A program made the translations under genes and the position numbers. Shown here one piece after another: positions 27,529 to 36,788 of a DNA stretch of 64,000 bases. Position 1 is the first letter of the stretch, and every line of letters starts with the position of its first letter. The stretch is from NCBI RefSeq assembly GCF_007993035.1, contig NZ_VOOS01000003.1:213501-277500 (forward strand), written 5' to 3'. The notes under the pieces were generated by a model. The model was not told the DNA's origin and ran no database searches. It worked only from the letters and a program-made list of their open reading frames with translations. This stretch comes from Vicingus serpentipes (GTDB lineage Bacteria > Bacteroidota > Bacteroidia > Flavobacteriales_E > Vicingaceae).

Positions 27529-28740
27529 ATGAATATTAAAAGATTTATAAGTTTATTGATTTTGATAACTTCTTTCCTCACTATTTTTGGACAAGAAGAA
27601 CATCCTAATTGTATTAGTGCAAAAGAATTTAACCTTCCTTTTGGTGATAATATTATTAGTTTCAATGAAATTTATTATCAAGCCGAAGATAAATACACCT
27701 ATTGGTATAAGGTAAACATAACTTCTGATTGTCAGTTTTCTTATCGAGTAAGTTCCATAGGTAAAGATGATGATTATGAGTTATTAATGTATAAATATGA
27801 AGGGGAAGATTTTTGTAATGATAGGATTGTAAATGATATAATGCCTATATCCATCAGGAATAAAGGTGTTTTATCTGTAAAAAAAGGAGAGTTATATTAT
27901 TTGAGTATAATTCATATACAAGGACAAGGTTGTGGACATGTTATAGAGCTTGATGATGGAGTTAAAAATATACATATAAAAGCGATTCAAAATGATTGTG
28001 TAGAGGAAGCTATAGAATTAGTAACTAAAGAAGAAAATATTGTCCAGGTTCAAGTGGTTGATACAGTAAAACCAGTTCCTCCTTTAAATTTAAATAAACA
28101 AGTAAAAGGATATCTAGTTAATAGTGTTACGCAAAAAAATATTGAAGCAGATATTTTAGTTTTAAATATTAGAGGAGAAAAAATACAAGAAGTTATTAAA
28201 TTCAATAATTCTGGTGGTTTTGAATTAAATAATTTAAAAGGAGATACTATTGTTTTATCTATAACTAAGTTTGGTTATGAGAATTTATTAGATACGATTA
28301 TCCTTAAATCAGATTCTTTAAAACTAGAGTTGAATCCAATAAAAGTAGGGGATAAATTAGTGATGTATCAAATCTATTTTCATCCTAATACTTATGCATT
28401 GAAAAATGAATCGAAAAATGAATTAAAAAAACTTTGTCAGTTTATGTTAGAAAATGATAAGTACATTTTTGAAATTCAAGGTCATACTAATGGAAACAGA
28501 TCAGTGAAGCTGACAAAACAATATGAAAATTTGGGTCAAGAATGGAATTTCAAAGGTTCATCAAAGAAATTATCGAAACTTAGAGCTGAAAAAATTAAAT
28601 CATATTTAATTGAAAATGGAGTTTTAGAAAATCAATTACAAACAGAAGGTTTTGGTGGAGATCAAATGATAGTAGCAAAACCAAAAAATATGAAGCAAGC
28701 AATGAAAAACATTAGAGTTGAAGTAAAAGTTATTGAATAA
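27529..28740 (+). CDS. OmpA family outer-membrane protein
   Basis: A 403-residue exported protein with a signal peptide (about 1-20, ending IFGQ). An N-terminal beta domain (about 21-165) contains several Cys. A carboxypeptidase-regulatory-like sandwich lies at about 187-260 (VKGYLVNSVTQKNIEADILV). The C-terminal OmpA domain (about 285-403) has YQIYFHPNTYALKNESKNEL, the peptidoglycan-binding helix FEIQGHTNG and LSKLRAEKIKSYLIENGV. It should sit in the outer membrane or periplasm and hold on to peptidoglycan. Its place between wecB and wzc suggests an envelope role in polysaccharide export, which is inference. Confidence 0.85.
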   Translation: MNIKRFISLLILITSFLTIFGQEEHPNCISAKEFNLPFGDNIISFNEIYYQAEDKYTYWYKVNITSDCQFSYRVSSIGKDDDYELLMYKYEGEDFCNDRIVNDIMPISIRNKGVLSVKKGELYYLSIIHIQGQGCGHVIELDDGVKNIHIKAIQNDCVEEAIELVTKEENIVQVQVVDTVKPVPPLNLNKQVKGYLVNSVTQKNIEADILVLNIRGEKIQEVIKFNNSGGFELNNLKGDTIVLSITKFGYENLLDTIILKSDSLKLELNPIKVGDKLVMYQIYFHPNTYALKNESKNELKKLCQFMLENDKYIFEIQGHTNGNRSVKLTKQYENLGQEWNFKGSSKKLSKLRAEKIKSYLIENGVLENQLQTEGFGGDQMIVAKPKNMKQAMKNIRVEVKVIE

Positions 28741-28761
28741 TGATACTCAGTTACAAAATTG

Positions 28762-28769
28762 TATTTTTG
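28762..28769 (+). promoter_or_regulatory. -7 box upstream of wzc
   Basis: TATTTTTG matches TAnnTTTG and is followed 17 bases later by the wzc start at 28787. The only TTG upstream (28733-28735) gives a long 26-base spacer. Confidence 0.45.
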
Positions 28770-28786
28770 TTAAGTAAAATAAGTTA

Positions 28787-31189
28787 ATGCAGGAAAGTAC
28801 ATCAACAGAAAATTTTGACGAAGAGGAATCGGATTTTAACCTAAAAGGTTTTATTTTCAGCTATCTTCGATATTGGTATATATATGCCATAGCTCTATTT
28901 ATAGGGTTAGGTACCGCTTATTTTTATAATTGGTATGTAAAACCAGTTTATAGTATTTCCAGTAAAATTTTAATTAAAGATGATAAAAGTACCAGTATTG
29001 GTACTCAGGAACTATTAAAAGACTTAGATGTTTATAATGTAAATAAGAACATCGAGAATGAAATTGAAATTTTAAAGTCACGTAAAATTTTAAAAAGAAC
29101 ACTACAGCAATTAGAAGTAGATGTTCTATATTATTTAGTTGGAAATGTTAAGAAGAGTCAGGTATACAAAGACTCTCCGTTTAAAATTAATTATGACTCA
29201 CTAAATTTCTATGCTTATAACAATCTCTTTTTTATAAAGATAGTTGATGAGAGTAAGTTTGAGTTGCAATATACCAACGAACAAACTAATGAAACCTACG
29301 AAAAAGAACATTTGTTTGGAGAAAAAATACATCTTCCTGTTGGAATTTTTACGGTAAACAAAAGACCTCATTTTGATAATGATATGTTTAACAATGAGGC
29401 TTATGAAAAAAGAGAGTTTAGAGTCAAATTCAATAACATTAGAAACAATGTTGAGTTTTATCGAGCTAAACTAAATGTAGAGCAACCAGGTAAAAATTCT
29501 TCTGTTTTAATATTAGGTATAGAAGATGAAATTCCTCAAAGAGGGATGGATTTTTTAAACACTTTGGTAAAGGTTTATCTAGAAAATGATATTCTCGAAA
29601 AGAATAAAATAGCTAGTAGTACTGCTAGTTTTATTGGAGCTCAATTAGAAACTATTTCTAAAGAGTTGAAACAAATAGAAACCACTAAACAAGATTTTAA
29701 AATTGAAAAAGGGATTACAGATGTAAGTGCCGAATCACAAATGATTTTAGATAATGTAAGATCAAAAGATGACGAGCTCTCTAATTTCAATTTACAAATT
29801 AGTTTTATTGATTATTTGTATGATTATGTAAATGAAAATAAAAGCTTAGCTGATATAGCACCATCTTCTTTAGGTATTGATGATCCTTTATTGGTTAAAT
29901 TAATAGGAAACATTACAGAGTTAGAAATAGAAAAACAAAGAATAGGGATTGATACAAAAGGGAATAGTCCTGCATTATCTGCAGTAAACGAACAAATTGA
30001 ATACACTCGAAAAAAATTACTTCAAAATATTCAAAGTATAAAGAGTGGTTTAGATGCTTCAAAAAAAGAAACGTTAAGGTCTCTTGCCATTTCTGAAAAT
30101 GAATTACGCTCTATACCAAAAACAGAAAGAGAGTTGGTAAGTATTGAACGTGAGTATCGAGTTAAAGAGAGTTTGTATTTGTATTTACTTCAAAAAGAAG
30201 CTGAAACATCTTTAGCATTAGCTGCCTCGGTATCAGATAATAGAATTATAGAAGAGGCTCGTTCTACTCCTTATCCAATTAGGCCTATACCTCAAAAAAG
30301 TTATTCTTTAGCATTATTATTATCTCTACTCGTTCCAACAGGATTAATTTTCATTAAAGAACAATTTAATGATACTGTTAGAGATAAAAAAATGATTGAA
30401 AAAATGACAAAGATGCCTATGTTAGGAGTCGTTGGATTGAGTAAAGAAAGTTACGCTCTTATTGTTTCAGAAAAACCTAAATCACTTGTAGCAGAATCAT
30501 TTAGATCTATTAGAACAAATTTAAAATACTTTTTATCAGGCAAAGAACAGAATGTGATTTTGATTACATCTTCAGTTGGCTCTGAAGGTAAAACCTACAC
30601 AGCAATGAACTTATCTTCTATTATTGCTGCATCAGGAAATAAAACTGTGTTATTGGGATTGGATTTAAGGAAACCTAAAATTGTAAATGATTTTAATATA
30701 TCTAATGACAAGGGAATAAGCTCATTTTTAATAGGTTCAGAAACTTTTGATTCTATCGTTCAAAAATCGAGTGTGGAAAATTTAGATATCATTCCATCAG
30801 GACCTATTCCTCCTAATCCTTCAGAGTTAATTATGAATGAAAAAATGGATGAATTGATTGAAATTCTGAAAACAAAATATGATACTATTATTATAGATTC
30901 GCCTCCTATTGGATTAGTAACAGATGCGTTATTGTTGAATAAATATTCTGATGCATTGATTTTTGTAGTTCGTCAAAATGTAACAAAAAAGGATCATCTT
31001 ACTCATATTGGTCAGTTATACAAAGAAGGAAAATTAAAAAATGCTTCGGTTTTGTTTAATGCTGTAAAAGCAGGGGGTGCGGGTTATGGCTATGGCTACG
31101 GTTATGGCTACGGCTATGGTTATGGAAGCGGCTACTATGAGGAAGATTCTCAAAAAGGATGGTATAATCGAATATTTAAAAAATCTTGA
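28787..31189 (+). CDS. wzc: Wzc-like polysaccharide co-polymerase/tyrosine autokinase
   Basis: An 800-residue inner-membrane protein controlling capsule or EPS chain assembly. The Wzz domain has the first membrane helix at about 28-48 and long coiled-coil regions (about 290-470). The second helix follows a proline-rich segment (ARSTPYPIRPIPQKSYSLAL). The cytoplasmic BY-kinase has Walker A SSVGSEGKTYTAMN, Walker A' GLDLRKPKIV and Walker B IIIDSPPIG. The C-terminus carries seven GY dipeptides and GSGYYEED, a Tyr cluster of the type phosphorylated in Wzc. Its stop overlaps the flippase start. Confidence 0.93.
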   Translation: MQESTSTENFDEEESDFNLKGFIFSYLRYWYIYAIALFIGLGTAYFYNWYVKPVYSISSKILIKDDKSTSIGTQELLKDLDVYNVNKNIENEIEILKSRKILKRTLQQLEVDVLYYLVGNVKKSQVYKDSPFKINYDSLNFYAYNNLFFIKIVDESKFELQYTNEQTNETYEKEHLFGEKIHLPVGIFTVNKRPHFDNDMFNNEAYEKREFRVKFNNIRNNVEFYRAKLNVEQPGKNSSVLILGIEDEIPQRGMDFLNTLVKVYLENDILEKNKIASSTASFIGAQLETISKELKQIETTKQDFKIEKGITDVSAESQMILDNVRSKDDELSNFNLQISFIDYLYDYVNENKSLADIAPSSLGIDDPLLVKLIGNITELEIEKQRIGIDTKGNSPALSAVNEQIEYTRKKLLQNIQSIKSGLDASKKETLRSLAISENELRSIPKTERELVSIEREYRVKESLYLYLLQKEAETSLALAASVSDNRIIEEARSTPYPIRPIPQKSYSLALLLSLLVPTGLIFIKEQFNDTVRDKKMIEKMTKMPMLGVVGLSKESYALIVSEKPKSLVAESFRSIRTNLKYFLSGKEQNVILITSSVGSEGKTYTAMNLSSIIAASGNKTVLLGLDLRKPKIVNDFNISNDKGISSFLIGSETFDSIVQKSSVENLDIIPSGPIPPNPSELIMNEKMDELIEILKTKYDTIIIDSPPIGLVTDALLLNKYSDALIFVVRQNVTKKDHLTHIGQLYKEGKLKNASVLFNAVKAGGAGYGYGYGYGYGYGYGSGYYEEDSQKGWYNRIFKKS
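31082..31123 (+). repeat. GY-coding hexanucleotide repeat in wzc tail
   Basis: Seven consecutive Gly-Tyr codon pairs (GGY TAY, six-base units with third-base variation) encode the tyrosine-rich tail of the Wzc-like kinase. The repeat unit is short and in frame, so gain or loss of units would change the number of phosphorylatable Tyr without a frameshift. Confidence 0.85.
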
Positions 31190-32538
31190 TAACCAATTTA
31201 TTCAATAAATTCTTTTCTGGACACGAACGCTCTGTTAAAGCAAAAAAAAATATACTAGGTTCTTTTGCATTAAAAGGAATGAGTATGTTAATTAGTTTAC
31301 TTTTAGTTCCTTTAACAATAGATTATTTAAACCCTACTAAATATGGCATTTGGATTACATTAATGTCCGTAATAGCATGGTTTAATTTTTTTGATGTAGG
31401 ATTAGGAAACGGACTCAGAAACAAATTTGCTACAGCTAAAGCTGAAGGAAAAGATGAACTAGCCAGAACTTATATAAGTACAACTTATGCTATTATTACT
31501 ATAATTTCTATTTCTCTTTTCATCATTTTTTTTCTTATTAATCACTTTTTAAATTGGGGGAAGATATTAAATACTACTAATGATTTAGTAGAATTAGAAA
31601 AATTAGTATTTATAGTTTTTAGTGTGTTTTGCATGCAGTTTATTGTAAAGCTTATTAATGTTATTTTTATAGCTGATCAGCGACCAGTAATGAGCAATTT
31701 AATTAATACAACTGCTAGTTTAGTCTCTTTAATTACTGTGGTAATTTTAATGAAAACTACTAAAGGGTCTTTATTTTATTTAGGAGCTTCTTTTAGTCTT
31801 ATCAATTTAATTATTCCATTGTTGGCTGGAATTTGGTTTTTTAATACATCATACAAAAAATACAAACCAACATTTAGTTCGGTAGATTTTTCACACTTAA
31901 AAGAATTAGTCAGTTTAGGAATGCGTTTTTTTATTATGCAGGGAGCAGCTTTAGTAGTGTTTATGACCGATAATATGATTATTACTCAAACCACTGGTCC
32001 ACAAGATGTAACACCTTATAATATTGCTTATAAATACTTTGGTATTGTTACGATGGTTTTCACTATTGTCACAACTCCTTTGTGGTCGGCATACACAGAA
32101 GCTTATGTGAAGAAAGATTTTTCGTGGATAAGACAAGCAACTAAAAAAGTATATAAATTGTGGGGATTAGTATTTGTAGGATTAGTTGTTATGCTGTTGG
32201 TTTCTAATTATGCATATTCATTTTGGGTGGGAGATAAAGTTTCTGTTCCATTTTTACTTTCTGCAATTATGGCGCTTTGGGTATTGTTAAGTACTAGTAC
32301 GATGGTCTTTTCTAATTTTTTGAGTGGAATTTCTAAAATAAAATTAAGCCTTTGGCATTCGGTTTTTGTGAGTATTATCAATATTCCTTTATCAATATTT
32401 TTTGCTAAAAATTTAGCAATGGGAAGTGCTGGAGTTATTTTAGCTTCGGTAATTTGTGTTTTTCCAAGGGCTATATTTCAGCCTATTCAATACTGGAAAA
32501 TAATTAATGGAAAAGCTAAAGGTATCTGGAATCAATAG
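31186..32538 (+). CDS. Wzx-like polysaccharide flippase
   Basis: A 450-residue membrane protein with about 12-14 hydrophobic helices of the MATE/MVF polysaccharide-transporter superfamily, expected to flip undecaprenyl-linked repeat units. Typical segments are GSFALKGMSMLISLLLVPLT, TKYGIWITLMSVIAWFNFFD and GLGNGLRNKFA near the N-terminus. The start is TTG at 31186, overlapping the TGA of wzc (TTGA), so translation is probably coupled. It converges on the FkbM gene with 4 bases between stops. Confidence 0.88.
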   Translation: MITNLFNKFFSGHERSVKAKKNILGSFALKGMSMLISLLLVPLTIDYLNPTKYGIWITLMSVIAWFNFFDVGLGNGLRNKFATAKAEGKDELARTYISTTYAIITIISISLFIIFFLINHFLNWGKILNTTNDLVELEKLVFIVFSVFCMQFIVKLINVIFIADQRPVMSNLINTTASLVSLITVVILMKTTKGSLFYLGASFSLINLIIPLLAGIWFFNTSYKKYKPTFSSVDFSHLKELVSLGMRFFIMQGAALVVFMTDNMIITQTTGPQDVTPYNIAYKYFGIVTMVFTIVTTPLWSAYTEAYVKKDFSWIRQATKKVYKLWGLVFVGLVVMLLVSNYAYSFWVGDKVSVPFLLSAIMALWVLLSTSTMVFSNFLSGISKIKLSLWHSVFVSIINIPLSIFFAKNLAMGSAGVILASVICVFPRAIFQPIQYWKIINGKAKGIWNQ

Positions 32539-32542
32539 ATCT

Positions 32543-33202
32543 TTATAGAAGCTTTTGCAATAAACTCAATTTCGTTTTCTTCCTATACACTTCATCATGA
32601 CCAATTTTCTTAATTCGTTTAAATCCTTTTGAGGTCATAAATTCATTCATTTCTTCAGTTTGGTAATTGTTTTCCACTAATAAAATATCAAAATCAAAAC
32701 CATCAAAATCAATAGTCTTTAATATTTTTAGCTCATTACCTTCTGTATCAATGGTAAAAAAATCAACTTGCTTTATGCTATTTTCTTTAAGCACTTGATT
32801 AATATCGTAGCATTTTACTTCAATTTCTTCTTTACTTCCTCCGTATTCTTTTATTTCTCTGTCAATTCTTTCAAGGTGTCTAGCATCATAATCTTCTAAT
32901 AATCCGCTCAACATTTCTGTATCCACATATTCCCCTCTAACTCTAAGAAATTTTTCAGTTCCTACTTTATTAGAAACACATCCATTTATTTTAATGCAGT
33001 TTCTGGTTTCATTCAACTTTGCAAAAATTTCAGGAATAGGTTCTACACAAACGCCTTTCCAGTTTCTTACTTTCTCAAAAAAGTAACTATTGCTGAATGT
33101 TAATCCATCATGTGCACCAATATCCACAAAAGTCCCGTTCGACTTACCTTTAAAAAGTTTGTCTAAATATTTATCCTGTTGATATTGTCCGTAATATTTC
33201 AT
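32543..33202 (-). CDS. FkbM family methyltransferase
   Basis: A 219-residue SAM-dependent methyltransferase. The motif I region is GTFVDIGAHDGLTFSNSYFF (about 23-42), with GVCVEPIPEIFAKL for cofactor binding and DFFTIDTEGNELKIL, the diagnostic FkbM segment. Such enzymes O-methylate sugars in polysaccharide loci. With the sulfotransferase gene, whose stop overlaps this start by 4 bases (ATGA), it forms a two-gene unit on the strand opposite to the rest of the EPS locus. Confidence 0.88.
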   Translation of the reverse strand: MKYYGQYQQDKYLDKLFKGKSNGTFVDIGAHDGLTFSNSYFFEKVRNWKGVCVEPIPEIFAKLNETRNCIKINGCVSNKVGTEKFLRVRGEYVDTEMLSGLLEDYDARHLERIDREIKEYGGSKEEIEVKCYDINQVLKENSIKQVDFFTIDTEGNELKILKTIDFDGFDFDILLVENNYQTEEMNEFMTSKGFKRIKKIGHDEVYRKKTKLSLLQKLL

Positions 33203-34149
33203 TGTTCTAAATAATAATCTTTGGCATATTTATTTAAACCTAATTCAGGATATTTCGCATGAAGTATTGAATTGTTTTTATGGAAATAAGCTTTTAATTC
33301 GGTTTCCTTTTTAGTAGAAAAAAATGGTTTAGAGCCATTACTTTTAGCCTGAATGATGTTTCTTTTAAGTTTGTTATAAACCCTATTTCCTAAAGCTGAT
33401 TTTTCTGAAATAGCACTATACTTATTCAGTTTAGTCAATTTGTTGGCTTGTTTTTGAGAAACCCCAGAATTCATTTTAGGTTGATTAGAAATTCGGTGTT
33501 CGATGATTTCTTTATCTGTATCAAAAAAAGTAGCCAATTGAGTAGAAAATTGCTCTGGTTGATTGATAAAATCTTCAAAAAGCAAAACTTCTACTTTATT
33601 AAATAACGATTGATAAAGCTCAATTAAAGGTAAATAATTGTATCCATCTAAGCATTCATATCCTTCTGTTGTGTTATAATAAGAACTAGCCGGGCCACCT
33701 ACATTTTGAACTTTTTCCTGAAAAGGTTCCCAGATAAAATCATCAATATTTCGGGTTTCTTTCCATTGCAAATTAATTGAATATAAAGAAGCGAGTAAGT
33801 CAACTTGATTTCTCAAAACCAATAGAATTTTAGCATCAGGGAAACTATCACTTAATCTTTTAGCAATCATACTCCTATTAATGTGATTAAAGTGTGTAGA
33901 CTGTCCAATAAAATTTTCATTGGAGAGCAAGATTTTATTCGCTTTCCATGTTTGCTTTACTTCTTGGATGATTGTTGCATCATAAAAACTATCATCAGCA
34001 AATTGAAGCTTGTTAAAAGCTTCAGAATAATGTGTTTCATTTAATCCATAAAATTCTATTTCGGGCAAATGAGGGAAAATTTCTTGTTGCAAAAAAGTAG
34101 TCGCTGTTCGCGGCATTCCAATATGAATATAAACTTGCTGTTTGTCCAT
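33199..34149 (-). CDS. Sulfotransferase-like protein
   Basis: A 316-residue protein with an N-terminal PAPS-binding loop typical of sulfotransferases (VYIHIGMPRTATTFLQQEI, about 6-24) and the 3'-phosphate-binding segment ILLVLRNQVDLLASLYSINL (about 116-135). It probably transfers sulfate from PAPS to a sugar hydroxyl. An open frame extends 22 codons further upstream, but the ATG at 34149 starts MDKQQVYIHIG, a natural N-terminus. It is divergent from the glycosyltransferase at 34206 with 56 bases between them. A carbohydrate rather than protein acceptor is inferred from context. Confidence 0.82.
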   Translation of the reverse strand: MDKQQVYIHIGMPRTATTFLQQEIFPHLPEIEFYGLNETHYSEAFNKLQFADDSFYDATIIQEVKQTWKANKILLSNENFIGQSTHFNHINRSMIAKRLSDSFPDAKILLVLRNQVDLLASLYSINLQWKETRNIDDFIWEPFQEKVQNVGGPASSYYNTTEGYECLDGYNYLPLIELYQSLFNKVEVLLFEDFINQPEQFSTQLATFFDTDKEIIEHRISNQPKMNSGVSQKQANKLTKLNKYSAISEKSALGNRVYNKLKRNIIQAKSNGSKPFFSTKKETELKAYFHKNNSILHAKYPELGLNKYAKDYYLEQ

Positions 34150-34205
34150 TATAATAGCGAAAGTAGTGAATAATTTCAAATAATTCTTGTATTTTGGTAC
34201 ACTCA

Positions 34206-35357
34206 ATGAAACCAAATTTTGTAACCATATTTCCTGTTGCGCAAAATGTGCATTTAATTAAAGACGTTGGTCAAATTGCCAATGCGATGGCTAAGAATGG
34301 TATTTTTAAATCTACTTTGGTTTGTTATCCGAATAGTAAAACTTACGATAACCTTAAAACGGAGGCCAATCATTTAAAAATTGAATTTTTAAAACCATCA
34401 GGGCGATTTCTTTTTATGGAAAAAGCGGTTTTAAGCTACCTAAAAGAAAATGCTAAAAACATTGATGTTTTACATTTATTCCATTTGACTAAAGAAACAA
34501 TTTATTATGGGCTTCATTATTTAAAACACAATAAAAAAGGGAAAATCTATCTAAAAATGGATGTTTATAATGAAACACTGAAACAAGAAATTATATATTC
34601 CAAGAAGTGGATATTTCAGAAATTTCATAAACTAAAAGAGCAATCATTTTTAAAAAAAATATCGGTTGTTTCAGCAGAGAATCCAATTAGCCTGGATTTA
34701 TTGAAACAACGTTTTCCTATTTTAGAAAATAAAGCAATATTAGTGACTAACGGAATTAATGTCGATTTTATTTCAAAAGCATTTCCGCAACCAAAATCAT
34801 TCGAAGAAAAAGAAAATATCATTTTATCTGTAGGAAGAATAGGGGCAGAAGAAAAGAATTATAAAATGTTGATGGATTCAATTTTGGGTTGTGATTTAAA
34901 TGATTGGAAACTAGTTTTAGTTGGCCCGATAGAAAATAATTTTGATTCATATGTGGAGCAAAAGATTAAAGAACATCCTCATTTAAAAGATAAAATTGAG
35001 TTGGTAGGTAATGTGGAAGATAGAGTAGCTTTATACCAATACTACAATCGTTCAAAAATTTTTTGCTTAACCTCTCCCTTTGAATCTTTTGGAATTGCTT
35101 TTATAGAAGCGATGTATTTTGGTAATTATATTATTGGTACAGACGGAATGTCAAGTTTCGATTATATTTCTAATGATTTAGAATTAGGAAGTAGAGTATC
35201 CGTAAATGATGAAGAAGCATTAACTTTGCAACTGAATGAGCTTATAATTCATCCAGAAAAAATGGAAGAAACATATTCAAAAGTTCAACAACAAGTTGCC
35301 GAAAAATTTTATTGGTCAGAAATAATTAAAAATCTGGAAGAAGTTTTGTCAAAATAG
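34206..35357 (+). CDS. Glycosyltransferase family 4
   Basis: A 383-residue GT-B glycosyltransferase. The C-terminal nucleotide-sugar domain has ILSVGRIGAEEKNYKMLMDS and the E-x7-E motif in SPFESFGIAFIEAMYFG. The N-terminal acceptor domain begins MKPNFVTIFPVAQNVHLIKD. I chose the ATG at 34206; an in-frame TTG at 34194 would add only four residues. It begins a plus-strand series of tightly packed genes. Confidence 0.88.
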   Translation: MKPNFVTIFPVAQNVHLIKDVGQIANAMAKNGIFKSTLVCYPNSKTYDNLKTEANHLKIEFLKPSGRFLFMEKAVLSYLKENAKNIDVLHLFHLTKETIYYGLHYLKHNKKGKIYLKMDVYNETLKQEIIYSKKWIFQKFHKLKEQSFLKKISVVSAENPISLDLLKQRFPILENKAILVTNGINVDFISKAFPQPKSFEEKENIILSVGRIGAEEKNYKMLMDSILGCDLNDWKLVLVGPIENNFDSYVEQKIKEHPHLKDKIELVGNVEDRVALYQYYNRSKIFCLTSPFESFGIAFIEAMYFGNYIIGTDGMSSFDYISNDLELGSRVSVNDEEALTLQLNELIIHPEKMEETYSKVQQQVAEKFYWSEIIKNLEEVLSK

Positions 35358-35358
35358 A

Positions 35359-36216
35359 ATGAATAAGATCAGGAGAATATTAAAGCAGTATTGGCATGAA
35401 GTAGAATGGTTTTTTATAAGATTAAGCTGGCTTTTTATTGCAATGCCCAAAGAATGTAAGTCTTACTCAGATACTTCTTTTACTTTTGGAATAACAACAT
35501 ATAAAGAACGATTTGAAACATACTTAAAGCCATTGGTAAAAAAAATGGTCTATTTGTTTCCTGAATCACCAATTATTATTGCTGTTAATGGTTACCATAA
35601 TTTAATTGAACAAGAGAAATATTTAGAACAAATTACTAAATGGGTTCAACCTTACCAGAATGTAAGTTTAATTACCTATAAAGAACCTCAAGGATTATGT
35701 AAGTTATGGAATCAAATTTTAATTAAATCACCATCGCAAAAAGTGTTTTTAATGAATGAGGATATCAATATTTCTCAATCGTTTAAAAAAGATATCATTT
35801 CATGCGGAATTTTAAACTCAGAATTTGGATTAATTAATGGTAGTTTTAGTCATTATATGCTCAGTAAAAAACTGGTAAAAACAGTCGGTTGGTTTGATGA
35901 ACGTTTTCCTGGAATAGGTTATGAAGATCATGATTATGAAATACGAATGACATTACTAGGGAAAAAAGTAGAACATTTTACTGTAAATGGAATTAAAAAT
36001 GAAAGAGTAGTACCTAAAGATTGGTCTTACGATAAAAAGCATGAGGTTATTTTAACAAAATATTCTGGTCCAAACGAAAAACATTATTTTAGCAAATGGG
36101 AGTTTTCGGATACTGAAGAAAAAGGCTACGAATACGTTCGTATTATTCAAGGTTATGCAAAGTTGAAAGAGCAGATGAAAACACCTAATTTTTACCCTGA
36201 AATTGAATTGAAATAA
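35359..36216 (+). CDS. GT-A type glycosyltransferase-like protein
   Basis: A 285-residue protein with the layout of a family 2-like glycosyltransferase: TSFTFGITTYKERFETYL at the start of the fold, a likely metal-binding FLMNEDINIS, and GWFDERFPGIGYEDHDYEIR, the acceptor-side ED motif typical of these enzymes. The N-terminus has an amphipathic membrane-proximal helix. It begins 1 base after the preceding stop. The donor and linkage are unknown. Confidence 0.75.
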   Translation: MNKIRRILKQYWHEVEWFFIRLSWLFIAMPKECKSYSDTSFTFGITTYKERFETYLKPLVKKMVYLFPESPIIIAVNGYHNLIEQEKYLEQITKWVQPYQNVSLITYKEPQGLCKLWNQILIKSPSQKVFLMNEDINISQSFKKDIISCGILNSEFGLINGSFSHYMLSKKLVKTVGWFDERFPGIGYEDHDYEIRMTLLGKKVEHFTVNGIKNERVVPKDWSYDKKHEVILTKYSGPNEKHYFSKWEFSDTEEKGYEYVRIIQGYAKLKEQMKTPNFYPEIELK

Positions 36217-36788
36217 TGGTTGGATTAATTGTTTACATAGAACAAGCATGTCGAAATATTAGGTATCGTTGCAAAGGGAGGTTTTTCAAATTGTATTTAC
36301 AACTTCATGGCTGTAAAGTTGGGAAAGGCTTAAAGTGTATGGGATTTCCTAAAATGAGAGCAGTACCTAAAAAGAATATTGTAATTGGTAACAATGTCAC
36401 CTTGGGTAGACATGTGGTTTTTGAAATTGGCTCCGAAGGAAAATTAACTTTAGGAAATAATGTTTTATTAGCCGACAATATTTTATTGAGTACCATTTCT
36501 GAAATTAAAATAGACGATTGGGCTGCTATTGCTGAGAATGTGAGCGTACGAGGAAGTTTTCACGAAATGAAAAAAGATAAACCTTATCGTTTGCAAGGTA
36601 ATGTTTCTGAACCTATTGTTTTAGGAGAAGATACTGGAATTGGTGCTGGTTGTGTAGTGTTGATGGGAGTAACTGTTCCTAAAGGAGTTTTTATTGGCTC
36701 TAATTCAACTGTGGTAAAAAATATCGAGCTAGTTCCTTATGGAATTTATGGAGGTACTCCGTTGAAGCTTTTAAAAATGAGAGATTAA
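36216..36788 (+). CDS. Hexapeptide-repeat acyltransferase
   Basis: A 190-residue left-handed beta-helix protein of the acetyltransferase type. Hexapeptide-like turns run from about 50 to 170 (NIVIGNNVTLGRHVVFEIGS, LTLGNNVLLADNIL, IVLGEDTGIGAGCVVLMGVT, GVFIGSNSTVV). It likely O-acetylates a sugar of the polymer. The stop of the previous gene and this ATG share one base (TAATG), as does this stop and the next start. Confidence 0.88.
   Translation: MVGLIVYIEQACRNIRYRCKGRFFKLYLQLHGCKVGKGLKCMGFPKMRAVPKKNIVIGNNVTLGRHVVFEIGSEGKLTLGNNVLLADNILLSTISEIKIDDWAAIAENVSVRGSFHEMKKDKPYRLQGNVSEPIVLGEDTGIGAGCVVLMGVTVPKGVFIGSNSTVVKNIELVPYGIYGGTPLKLLKMRD

Noticed and set aside
32543-34149. Recent horizontal insertion marked by insertion-sequence remnants
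   Set aside because: No transposase fragment, terminal inverted repeat or target duplication was seen at the borders; base composition looks like the surroundings.
34150-34215. 22-codon upstream extension of the sulfotransferase
   Set aside because: It would overlap the divergent glycosyltransferase start; the ATG at 34149 leads directly into the conserved PAPS loop.
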